A stretch of DNA of 64,000 nucleotides, taken from assembly GCA_963422465.1 (NCBI GenBank), contig OY730174.1, forward strand, positions 2,630,914 to 2,694,913, in the 5' to 3' direction. Each line of letters opens with the position of its first letter. Position 1 is the first letter of the stretch. The notes beneath the pieces were generated by a model, which was not told the origin of the DNA, did no database searches, and was given only the letters and a program-made list of their open reading frames with translations. Made by a program: the position numbers and the translations under genes. This DNA comes from Lichina pygmaea (lineage: Eukaryota > Ascomycota > Lichinomycetes > Lichinales > Lichinaceae). Shown here in pieces: positions 35,023-45,521 of this stretch.

Positions 35023-35215
35023 TGTCGGGATAATCGAGTGTCGGTACACTTCAGAATGACGAGGCACTTAGAAGACAATAGAATCTTGTATTCAATAGGA
35101 TGTACTAAGACATTCGTCTACAATGAAAAATGAGAAAAACCCTTCTTCCCAATCTAGGGTTAGCGCCCTTCTGCATGTCACGTGGTATGACGTTGCAGAT
35201 CGCCCAACTTCAACA
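35023..35215 (-). repeat. Solo LTR of a Ty1/copia element
   Basis: About 193 bp that match, in reverse complement, the LTR at 62930-63123 almost throughout. The ends read TGTTGAAGTTGGG and ...CCGACA on the minus strand. No matching internal region is seen on either side, so it is probably a solo LTR left by recombination. No clear 5-bp target duplication is visible. Confidence 0.8.
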
Positions 35216-35524
35216 GTACCGTATGTACCAACATACGTTCCGTACTGTGGCGCTGATGGCACGCCTGGCAGTACGAGTACGAAGGTACTCGTAGGTCGTC
35301 CGATACACGTGACAGTTACGGTACGTGTTCACACAAGGGTCACGTGTTGGCTTGCTGGCGGTGAGGCGACTGTAACTCCGTCCGAAGATGGACTACTAAT
35401 GATCCGGAGCTGCCCATGCTGGCGTAGGGCGGTTTGGCTACGAAACGGCGGCCCGCGTTCTTTGAAGACCTCACCGCCAAGTCTCGAGTCCAGTCATTCT
35501 AACCATCGTGTTACCCCAGCGACC
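35216..35524. other. Promoter region of the Nudix gene
   Basis: About 300 bp between the solo LTR and the Nudix start. It is dense in GTAC/TACGTAC words (35216-35330), including GTACGAGTACGAAGGTACTC, an imperfect palindrome. No gene is seen. Parts of the promoter may now be LTR-derived because the LTR ends only 309 bp upstream of the ATG. Confidence 0.45.
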
Positions 35525-36440
35525 ATGTCTCTGCACGACGCCAAGAACCTATCTAGCCAACCTCTGGTGAGTCGAGCTGACGGCTTGACTGTGAAGCTCG
35601 TGAAGCTGGGCACTACTAAGGCATGAACGACTGACAGAGAGAAGAGGAAGCAAAATGGACGAGGCTTGTCAAGTATGTAGAGGATTGTTCTTTGCAGCCT
35701 TTCCTTTTTTTCACTCCCGGTTCAAGTTCCCGTCCGCCACGCCGACATCTCAGACACGGCTGACGCGTTGCAACGCCATCTCCTTATTTAGAACGACGTT
35801 CACCGATGCCAAAGGGAAGACCCGGGTATGGGAGTCCGCCGAGAGGCGGACGAGGTCAGCCGACAGTGACACGGATGGCGTCGGCATCATCGCTATTTTC
35901 GAGAAGGTCGAGGGCGCAGAGATTCTTCTCCAGAAGCAATATCGACCACCTGTCGGCAAGGTCTGCATCGAAGTCCCAGCGGGTCTCCTGGACCCGGGCG
36001 AGTCGGTGGAGAGGTGCGCCTTGAGGGAACTGAAAGAAGAAACTGGATATGTTGGCGAGGTCGTGCCGGGGCCTACGGCTGTCAGTCCGTTGATGTTCAA
36101 CGGTGGGCTTGCGATCTCTTTGATCTTCCAGCCGTCTTGAGTGATGCACGACATGTTCGGAGGAGCTTCAGAATGCTGACCGTCTGAGACGGCAACAGAT
36201 CCTGGCTTCTGCAACACCAATCTGAACCTGGTTCACGTCAAGATCGACTTGTCTAAGCCAGAGAACCGGGACCCGAAGGCAGAACTCGAGGAGAATGAGT
36301 TCATCGAGTGCTTCTCGGTCCCGTTGGAGAGGCTCTACGAGGAATGCTCCAGGCTGGAAAAAGAGGGCTACGCTATAGATGCTAGAGTCGGAACCCTGGC
36401 GGACGGGATCCAGCTTTCGAGGTTGTGTAAGCTAAGCTGA
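35525..36440 (+). CDS. YSA1: Nudix ADP-ribose pyrophosphatase (Ysa1-like)
   Basis: Proposed exons are 35525-35566, 35638-35672, 35792-36102 and 36199-36440; phases match, 209 residues, the normal length for Ysa1/NUDT5 proteins. The reading MSLHDAKNLSSQPL + REEEAKWTRLVK + TTFTDAKGKTRVWESAERRTR follows the family N-terminus. The Nudix box GLLDPGESVERCALRELKEETGY is complete, with the REL-KEETG metal-binding glutamates. LLQKQYRPPVGK precedes it. The last exon has DPGFCNTNLNLVHVKIDLS and NEFIECFSVPL, also family-typical. The enzyme hydrolyses ADP-ribose to AMP and ribose-5-phosphate, clearing free ADP-ribose. Introns are 71, 119 and 96 nt. The second exon is only 35 nt, so automated annotation may miss it. 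Confidence 0.93.
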
Positions 36441-38822
36441 GGTCTAATTGGAAGCCATTTCGGAGTTGGATCTTGGTGAGCCTCGCGGCGGCGGCGCATC
36501 ATCACAGGGGCCATGTGACGGCGTCATAAGCTTCGACCTCTGCCTTGTCGGTAGGCATTCGCGGAATAAACGAGGGGTGAGCTGATCAGTAGCCTTGAAG
36601 CGGTCACGCTGAACAATAAGGCAATGAAGGTCGCCTTGCATTGTGTGATGGGGCGGCGTGAGACGATCGAGAACGATACTAGTGCTCTCCCTGGAAGGAG
36701 AGCCAGGGCTGAGAATATCACCCGGAAAGAAACTTCCGCCTTGCTCCCAGTACCTCAGACGTGACACCTTACACGATAAGCTGACCTGTGTTACTTGGAG
36801 GGCGGAGCAGGGCACCTCAGATCCTTTAAGACATCGATACTGGACAATGAAAATTAAAGGGTCATTATTTTGAAGGTGCTATTGTACAACGTGAGCAGGT
36901 ACACGGAAGTACTTACAGAAGCGATGCGTAGGTTTTCTTTCTGACTACTCCTCAATCCTGATAGATATCCAATTGTCAAGTCGTAGCTACGGACGGACCA
37001 TCCTGTTATCTTTTTTGGACAGGTATCCAGTCAGTGCTCAGAAATAATTGAAGACCCCCAGCTTGGATCTTGAGAATGCCGCCACCGAGGCCCCGGCCGA
37101 AAGCCCTGCACGGCTGGAAGATATAATCACATGGCCGAAAACCCTTATACGGCCGAGAGCTCGGGAGAAAGCGCCGAAAGTTGAGGGAGACATCTACGCC
37201 ATCAGGCACAGCACTAGGCACAGGCGCAGGGAGAAGACTGTAGCAGCACTGGGAGCAATGCGTGTATATCCGGGGCTATTACTTCCGTACCGTCACCTCA
37301 AGTAGCCAGAGCCATGGGCTATCCTATGATCCGACATCCTTCGCAACATCGGAGACGGAGACACTACAGCCGTGATGGAGCTGCGAGAAAGTACGCAGTA
37401 TTCCCGAGCACATTACAACCGTGACCAGGACCTACTGCACTGCACAGTCCTCGACTGTAGCAGAGCTTGGTGATGGGAATCGTCCCAGGAATACGGTACG
37501 GTACATACGTACCGGGGCATGGAAGGTTCGCCTACGAGTACTCGTATGGTTCAATAAGGCTGAAGAGCTAGCCTAGAGATGTTGGGACGCTAGTGGTACA
37601 GTACTCTACGTACGTACGTATTTTACGTCACTATTTGGCTATGGCGGCCGTGGCTCAGGGGGGTTATGGGGAGGCAGCCCTACAGCAAGGACACGTGGCC
37701 TTCACGCGTGGAGTATCGCACACTCCGAGCAGCCTTTCGTGTTTCCACAATGCGCGTACTCGTACGCATCAAAAGCCACTCTGGCCCAACCTTCGATCAG
37801 ATCGAGCCGCCTCAGAGACGTTGCCTTGAGGGTCACGGGAGCTTAATTGGCTCCAAAAGACGGCCATCATCCCAACATCATCATAGTTACGAGAAAAAGA
37901 ACAGAGAAATCGAGAGAGTTGGCGATCGATTGACAGATACACATGTCCGTCATGCACTCGTAGCCTTGCCTGATAAAACTGCTCAAGCAGATAAGCTATC
38001 ACACCAGGGCAGCTATAGCAAGCTTCCGATAGGCACTAGCCATACTCAGACTCGCACACAGACCCTCAAGGACAACTGTACTCAAGGTCGAATTTTGTTT
38101 CGAAAAAGCGGGAGGGGGGGGAAGAATCCCACAGCCTCACATCTATCATGCATGTTGTCCATCACCCTCTCACTCTGGACAGCCTCATCATAGCACCGCC
38201 TGTCCCTCCTATTATATGAAGGTAGTTAGCCTCTGATGGTCCTGAGCCCTACGAGCTTGCTCAATTACACTCCATAGATCTCGAGTGAGGCAACCAATGG
38301 CCACGAAAGTTGCATTTCTCCGGGCACATACAGACGAAGGGTGCCGTCACCGGACCCTACAAGGCCACGAGCAGGAGGGAACTTGAGAGCGAAGCGGCAG
38401 TTCCCCCCCCCCCCTCCCCCGGGGCCTACATCACCCGACTCCAGCGGCAGGCACATGCCCGCCTTGAAGCCTCCGACGCCACCCATGAAATAGCCACCGT
38501 GTGTGATGGGACTCGCAGACACGTCGCCCCACGGCGAGACCGCCGCCGCGCCGCCGGCACAACACCGGGCAGCAAGCGACACGACTGGGCGAAAGGCATC
38601 CTCTGGTGACTACAGTAACGGATGGACAACATAACCACAGAGTTGGGCCTTTCCCCCCCCGTTCGGATGACACTCGGCCATGCCCCGTCCAACCCCCCGG
38701 CTAGTCACCAGCCCGATGAGCAATGGTGCTGGGATCGCTGGTGACAGCTGGAGGGTGGAGCACCACCACCCCACCGACCCGGACCCTTGGGGGGGGGGGG
38801 GGAAAGCTGAAAACCCGACAAG
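36441..38822. other. Intergenic region, no gene recognised
   Basis: About 2.4 kb. Frames of 70-170 codons at 37048-37305 and 37666-38193 resemble nothing known and have no splice partners I can see. TACGTACGTA occurs at about 37611-37620, and C-runs at 38403-38411 and 38654-38661. Part of 38.3-38.8 kb may belong to the decayed LINE that follows, but I could not identify its domains. Confidence 0.45.
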
Positions 38823-39120
38823 ATGCCCTACAAGGAGGTGCTCCGGCGGCACGGCGGCTTACCGAAGGCACACACCAGTGTTCTAACCCAGATCCACACA
38901 GGCAAGATTGGCCTTGCTGCCTTCCTCTACGTAACGTACCGCTGCTGGGGTCCCTGACTTGGAGTCCCCGGCGTGCCCCTGCGAATGGCAGTGGGAGACA
39001 GCTAAACATGTGATCCTCCAGTGCCGGCGGTTCACAGGCGGCGCTGCGGTGGCCCACCTCCACCCGTCTAGAGGCTGCAGGGGAGGTTCCTTTCCTTGGG
39101 AAAGGCAACTGGTTGCCTAG
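38823..39120 (+). mobile_element. LINE (Tad-like) 3' coding remnant
   Basis: MPYKEVLRRHGGLPKAHTSV, LTQIHTGKIGLAAFLY and then, one frame over, VPDLESPACPCEWQWETAKH followed by VILQCRRF match how fungal Tad-type LINE proteins end: a helical stretch with LRTGKIGLAAFL, then a CxCxxxxETxxHVxxxC zinc-knuckle-like motif. The reading frame changes between the two parts near base 38935, so the copy is dead. The reverse transcriptase and endonuclease are not visible upstream. Confidence 0.7.
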
Positions 39121-40861
39121 CCTAGAGGTTTTCTTACCTGCTCTATACCGTAGTGTTAATCCAGCCTAGCTAGCTTTAGGATAGTGTACGATCTTGATAC
39201 AATATAACGCAGACGAAGGTTTGGGCTGCGCCTCACTCGGAAAGGGCCACGTCGCTTCTCCGCCTCATACTGTAGCATCCCTCTCCGCCTATAAATATCG
39301 TGCGGGGTTCAGCCCAAGGCTTTCGAGAACTTGGCACCAAGACAGACGCGTGTCGCCGATGATCAACAAGGCCCCAGTAGCACTTGGTACTTTCGATTTA
39401 CAGAGTTGGGTGACAATGCTTCGAGATTGGGTGTGGAGTGAGGCGGTGTAGTTGATGATACTGTAAGGCTGCCATCCGGGTCGAGGACAGGCCCGCGCCT
39501 TACAACAAAGTGTATGTAACTGTTGGAGCTGGGAGGCAGGGAAGAGCCGTTGTCAATTTCTCTAGGCTAAAACACTCGCTATATACACGAATTCAACCCC
39601 TGTTCAGTCCCTATTCAGCCTCTGCTCCCGAGATTAGACCTTGTAATCCTAACAGTAACGTACTGTACACACATAAGAGTACAGGACAAAACATCAATTC
39701 AATTACAGTTGGCGTCTTGATCGCGAAAAGTACGAGAAGAAACTACTCGTATGCCAGATGAAGCACCTAGTCGCCAGTCCACTACCGCAGTCCCTGAAAC
39801 CTTTTGGCCCAGCCTCGGGGCGTGATTGTCGTGAGGTAGACCTGTGTTTTCGCCGTAACCCAGTCTCGTACAGCCATGTCACATCGTCACGGATATCCGC
39901 AGGAGGATGCCCACAGCAGCAAAGTCTCTACAAGGTATATCATGGTACGTTCCGTACATGTCGTTGATTACCAAAATGGTACGGATGTACGTCCGCAAGT
40001 GTACCCCTCTTACATATGTACAAGGTTTTGCTCACCACTATTTCCGTACCCGTACTACGTACTCATGGCTACTTAAAAACTAGTGGCAGCCTTAGTAAGT
40101 AGCCCTGACAGCTTGTACGAGTACGTACAGCCCATGCACCGGTAACGAGGGTGGGTTCGCGGGCCAAAGAGGCTCTGCGGCTCCCTTGGCTTAAATTACA
40201 AGCCGTTACTTACGGACGATTAGGTGCTCCAAAGCAGTGCGATCCAACCGTCTTTCAGTCAAATCCCCAGCCAGGTGCGTTTCCGCCATTAATACGATCG
40301 CGGAGAGTCCCCGTCTGGAACAGAGCTTACGTCATCAGGACGAGCTGCAGAATTTTGCTGATCTGGGACTGGGCTCGTCTAGGAGAGAATACGTTTGATG
40401 TCAAAGGCAGGCTGGTCTGGAATGCACAGCTTGCCAACACTGATGGTCCGGCTGTCTTTTGACCTGGATCACCACTCGTCTGCTTGAGGTGTTCCTCGAC
40501 CGGTTTGTGAAGTCACGTTCTGGAGCCTGCCGGGGTTCTGCCTCTGGGCTGGATTGTCACCCTGGACTGCTTCGGTACAGAAGCCGTGCCTCGAAGGAGA
40601 AGGAAAAGGAAAAAGAGGAAAGAGACCAGCAAATGCAAGAATCCAAGAACCAAACGACCGCGACAGCCCCGGAAAGGGATTATGTTAATCTCGTAATACT
40701 GTGTGCCTGGTCTCGTCACCAGACCGTCCTCTTGCGACTTTTGCCGCGTTTGGGCACACTAGCCCTCTAAATTTTTTTTTGCGTCTACTATCTATTTACG
40801 AAGCATCGCCTGCGGGGGTTCGTCGGTTGCCAGCTTTTCTTTTTGAAGTCTGTATTCTCAC
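39121..40861. other. Intergenic region upstream of the Est1/SMG7-like gene
   Basis: No gene is recognised. GTAC-rich patches lie at 39940-40060. A T-run at about 40771-40779 and CT-rich sequence near 40830-40855 lie just upstream of the next ATG. A lysine/glutamate-rich frame near 40590-40640 (KEKEKEKEERDQQ) comes from a short AAGGAGAAGG-type repeat and is probably not coding. Confidence 0.5.
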
Positions 40862-43800
40862 ATGACGAGGATGATCAACTATGGCGCCGACGCGCAGGAC
40901 CTCTCATCCATGTGGAACAAGCGTCTTAGGGAGATGGCCCGCGCTGCCGAGATATGGGCCTGCCCGTACTGCAGCGAGAGACGTATCTTCCACGACGAAC
41001 GGCTGCTGTTCCAACATGCCGAAGCGGACCACAAGGAGAAGTTTGACGACGCCTCCGCTCAAGGTGACCAGGCGCTCGAAGACCTACGCGATAAGATCCG
41101 CGCCGATGGCCGTGCTAGGGGGTGCGTCGAACCATGATTTATACTCCAGTCCTTCCATCGTTGTGCGGCCGCGAAGCCTTACCCGTCAGCGCAGCGCCTG
41201 CCCCCACCGGCCTCATGCAGCACCGGCTGACGATGGCGTTTGTCCGGCGGCTTGAACTGACGATAACGTCGTAGTGGTACCGGAGCCGAGGCGTTCCGCA
41301 GCAAAGCGAAGCCACGATCCGAGCGACGGCCAGAGGCCACGGGTCCCAGCCTACGCCCCTCGGCCGAGCCGCGATCGGGGACGCCGACGGTGAACGACCG
41401 CTCCACCGGGCCCACGACCGAGTTAGGCGACCTCCAAAAGCTGTCGTTACAGCCGACTCAGGGCACACAGATCGCACCGTTGGGTTCCCGGAAGCGTGGC
41501 CCAGACCGAGAAACAGAGCCTGCTCGAGGCCCGTCTCGACAACCGACGACGGCTGATGATGATGGGAACACCACGCCGCCTCCAAGATCCCGAGCCAAGT
41601 CCGGTCCCAGCCCTCAGTTGACGCGGTCCGGCGGTAAGGCTGATTCGAGGCGTGCGCCGCCGGCGAGGTCACCACGACTCTTCGATCCGAAGATCGACAG
41701 ACCGTATCCCACCGGTCAGGAGCCCACCTCGCTCGGGCGTGGCCTGACCGCAGAATATGCCGATGCTCCTCTGCACCTTGACCGATCCCGGGCTGGAGAG
41801 CCTTCCCGGCCGCGGTTCTCTCGCAGGACCTTCACGCTCACTCAACCTGCCGAGACCTTACCCCTCACCGAAGGACAGCGCAAGGAAGGTGATGCTGCCA
41901 CCCCCGGTGCTCAGGCTCCTGGGGCGACGAGCCAAACGACCATGGCCGCTGCCGGCGCGGGCCGGCCCGGCCAGCCTTCACCTCGAGTTGAGCCGCACGG
42001 GAAGCTGCTCCTGCAGCCGGAGACGAGGCCGATCACACACGAGAAACTCGTTACGGAGGTGAAGACAATCTACCGCGGCTTAGTCATGGTCGAGGCCAAA
42101 TGTGTCGATGTCGTGAGCAAACAGGTCGCGGTAAGCAAAGGTAAGGGTCGGCCTCCGACTCTCAACGACGAGCAATGGCGAGCGCTTGTTGCCCTACACC
42201 GCAACCTACTCTACGACCATCACGACTTCTTCCTGGCGTCGCAGCATCCCGCTGCCAGCCCGGCGCTATGCAAGCTGGCGACAAAGTATGCCATGCCTGC
42301 CCGCATGTGGCGCCATGGCATCCATTCCTTCCTCGAGCTGCTCCGTCATCGTCTACCGGAGTCCCTGGAACACATGCTCGCCTTCATCTACCTCGCCTAC
42401 TCCATGGTCGCCTTGCTGTACGAGACCGTGCCAACGTTCAAGGATACTTGGATCGAATGTCTCGGTGATCTGGCGCGGTATCGCATGGCCATCGAGGACG
42501 AGGATCTCCGGGACCGCGAGACCTGGACTGGAGTCGCGCGCTTCTGGTACAGCAAGGCAGCCGACAACGATCCGAGCGTAGGCCGTCTGGACCATCACCT
42601 GGCCATCTTGGCCCGACCGGACACGCTCCGTCAGCTTTACCACTACTCACGCTCTCTCACGTGCAGCCAGCCGTTCCTCAGTGCGCGGGAGAGTGCTCTG
42701 ACCCTGTTTGACCCGGTCCTCAAGGGCCCCGTACCAGGACCAGCCCAGCATCGATCACCGCTCGCCGAGGAATATTTTGTCAAGGCCCACGGGATTCTCT
42801 TTACGCTTTCTCAGTTTGATACCATCGAAGACGTCATTGACCACTATCTCTTGGCGTTGGACAAGGCTCTGGACCGCGTCACGACTAGGTGGAAGGAGCA
42901 AGGCGTCTTCATCGCCGTCGCTAACGCCGCCGCACTCTTCGAGTATGGGTCCACCAAGGCCGACCTGAAACTCGCGTTTGAACAGCGAAGGATGGACGAG
43001 GAGATCCGCCGTGAGGACGGTCCAGGAATCAAATCCGTCAGCGAACCGGACTTCCGCTCGTCTGTCCAGCTCGCCGTGCACTCGGCCGAGGTGGCCGCAG
43101 CCGCGCCCGGTGCCGTGCCCGGTGCGCGACCGGCAGACCCGGCCGCCTCGGCGCAGGACGACGACATGAACATCGACCTCGACTCGGACCTCAACTCGAA
43201 CGAGGGACCCAGCATTCGAACCTACGCCGTCCGCTTGACGTTCGCAACACTGGATCTTGCGCTACAGCGGGCCGGCGACGCCAACATCATGCCGAACATC
43301 CATGTCACCCTTGTTCTGATTTGGTCGATGGCAAGCGTTCCCGGTGCGATGGATCCTTTCGAGACGGATGTCCCATGGAACCGGCTGGTCGCCTACCTCA
43401 ACGTCATCGGACGTGCAGAACGCTACGACGACCGCTTGCTTAGGCCGGAGTTCCCACCGCCAAAGGAAGCCAAGGAGCGCATCCGGCCACTCCGCGAAGA
43501 CTACTGCATCGCCGGACAGATCTGGAGCGAGCGCTATTTCCCCGAGTACTGGTTCAAACAAGCCGCGGTCGATGACGAGGAACGCGAGCTCGAGCTCGCG
43601 TCAATGGCCGAGCCTCGCCTCGAGCGTGTGCTGTGGCTGGGCGTGCGAATTGCCTCTGTGTGTCCTGCTTAGCCCTCTATTTCCGATGTGACTTGAGCTC
43701 ATGACCTTACCCAACTAGTTTAAGCGCTTCATCCACTTTGACAAGGCTTCGACGCGCTTCTCCGTCGGTCCTAACTACGCCATGGCGGGGTCGAGCAGGC

Positions 43801-44102
43801 TTTCAAAGCCGCACGTGGACGACGGCCGCCTGACGCCGCCACCCGGCACGATCTTTGGCGACAACGGCAGCGGCAGTGACGACAACCTGCACCTAGACAC
43901 CGAACCCGACGCCGGGGAGATTGCCGATGTCGATATGTCCGACCCAGCAGAAGAGCCTCCAAGCTCTCGCGTTTCGGCGCGTATCATGACGCCATCGGCG
44001 AGCGCCCCGACAGAGGGTACCAAAGAAGTGTATCGCTCGGACGATGACCTTCCTCCTGTTCCCCCGTCCTTTGAGATGGTTCCCGATCAGGACGTCGCCT
44101 AG
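40862..44102 (+). CDS. Est1/SMG7-like protein with N-terminal C2H2 zinc finger
   Basis: Proposed exons are 40862-41121, 41275-43657 and 43719-44102; phases match, 1008 residues. The central helical region has the Est1/SMG5-7 signature as I recall it from fungi (HDFFLASQHPAAS, MPARMWRHGIHSFLELLRH, FIYLAYSMVALLYE, WIECLGDLARYRMAIEDEDL, TWTGVARFWYSKAADN, LAILARPDTL, SLTCSQPFLSARES). Near its end come QIWSERYFPEYWF and ERVLWLGVRIAS-FKRF. Family knowledge: these proteins act in telomerase recruitment (Est1) or nonsense-mediated decay (Ebs1/SMG7) through a 14-3-3-like/TPR fold; which one applies here is unclear. Exon 1 encodes a finger C34-x2-C37-x14-H52-x4-H57. The 153-nt first intron ends after a CTGACGAT branch-like site. 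Disordered segments lie at about 90-310 and at the acidic C-terminus. Confidence 0.82.
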
Positions 44103-45521
44103 CTCCGCTCCAGGGGCAAAGACGGCCATCGATGTCTGCCTGTCAACGGCGACTGGAAACGATACGCCGACAATGTGTCAAACTCTCACGACATTCTTTC
44201 ATTGACCTGTCCATCGAGGTCTTCTTACTCTCATACGGCCGTTACACGAACCGAGCCGCGACGAACAACTGAACCGTAACAGCCATCCCGCTGGCGACAG
44301 GCAGTGGCCTCGACGCTCTCTCCGCCAGTTGCCGACCCGCGAACTCGCAACGACACATGGGTAAGGGTAACCCTGTTAGGAGTTCCAATTCAAATGCACG
44401 GCATTACAGCATGTCCGGAGAGAAAGGGAGTGAGTACGAAAAGAAAAGAATATATGGAAACCGATTGAGAAACCTGAGTGGGGCTACGGCAGCTGATCTC
44501 AGGACGCCGAGGTCACACCTCTCGTGGGCCCTAACTGTGCCGCTTCGCTCAGCACTCGTAACGGTTTTGCTGTGCCGTGCAACATGCACAAGCAGACTTT
44601 CCGACCATCGACAATTCGATCACCCCTCAGGGCAACTGAGATCTCTTGAAGTTGATATTGATGGAGAACTTGCTCGAGGCAACTCTAAAACATCTTGACT
44701 GAAGGAGTGTGCATGTCGATCTGCTCAGCGCAATCTGATCGGCCTTTCCCGGCGCATGAGGTTGTGATCTTGTCAGCATTCTATTCGGAGCTATGGGGAG
44801 ATTTACAACGAAGGACATCCAGCCCGGTCAGCGTACACATATCACCATGTCGCGGGCGTTCAGCGTCGCGGCATCAGCACTCTCCACAGCAGCCCGAGAA
44901 ACACCAGCGACTCCAGGGACCCCGATTCGCCCGGCCTCCTCAACATCTTCACTCTCTGAATAGGGGATTTTGATGTTTCTGCTGCTACGGACCTTCTGTT
45001 TGTTCTATCCTTGTGCTAGCAGTATACCGTCTAATCAGGCGTGTTGGACGATGAGGGGGTTCTCCCTCGGGGCGTTTTTGCTCTCGCAGTTTAGGATCCA
45101 GAAGGCTTCCTTGTTATACAGTGCTGGAGCTACAAGGCAATGGCCTGCTCTGAGCGGGGAGAAGATGATTCTCATTGATGCCCTCTCGGACCCGAGGGCT
45201 ATATGGCCCCCTATCCAGCTGACTAACACTACTGACTAAGCCAGGCTCAGCCCCGTGGCCGCAACATACAGCCTTACAGAGCGTTCCCGGCACATCCTAG
45301 CTAGCTAACTCTGAAACGGAGTACTTCCGTACGGAAGGTAGGGATACCATAACAACCACATCCAGCACATCGTTTGGGAGATCGTCCCTTTGCCAAGCGT
45401 CTTCTGTTCACGTCACCCTGCAAAAAAAAAAAAAAAAAAAAAAAAAAAGTACCGTACGGCAGTTGGTAATTCAGCAGTGAGCTTGACCATTATGCTTTTC
45501 TGGCCTTAGCTTCTTGCGCTA
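44103..45521. other. Intergenic region, mostly without genes
   Basis: A tiny frame at 44847-44963 (MSRAFSVAASALSTAARETP...; 38 residues) has a mitochondrial-presequence look but no downstream exon I can connect. A hydrophobic frame at 44970-45239 is not recognised. A run of 27 A lies at 45422-45448, about 75 bp before a transposon end; it could be an old poly(A) tail, but no element body precedes it. Confidence 0.45.
44847..44963 (+). CDS. Possible small ORF or first-exon remnant
   Basis: A 38-residue frame whose first 17 residues (MSRAFSVAASALSTAAR) are rich in Ala/Ser/Arg without acidic residues, as in mitochondrial targeting sequences. The rest is Pro/Thr/Ser-rich and ends at a stop. No homologue is recognised. 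It may be chance or a relic of a displaced gene. Confidence 0.2.
   Translation: MSRAFSVAASALSTAARETPATPGTPIRPASSTSSLSE

Noticed and set aside
34800-35060. Copia RNase H-like stretch (GSVGLTRAAAPSNR)
   Set aside because: The resemblance to copia RNase H is weak, it stands alone, and its strand does not agree with the nearby solo LTR.
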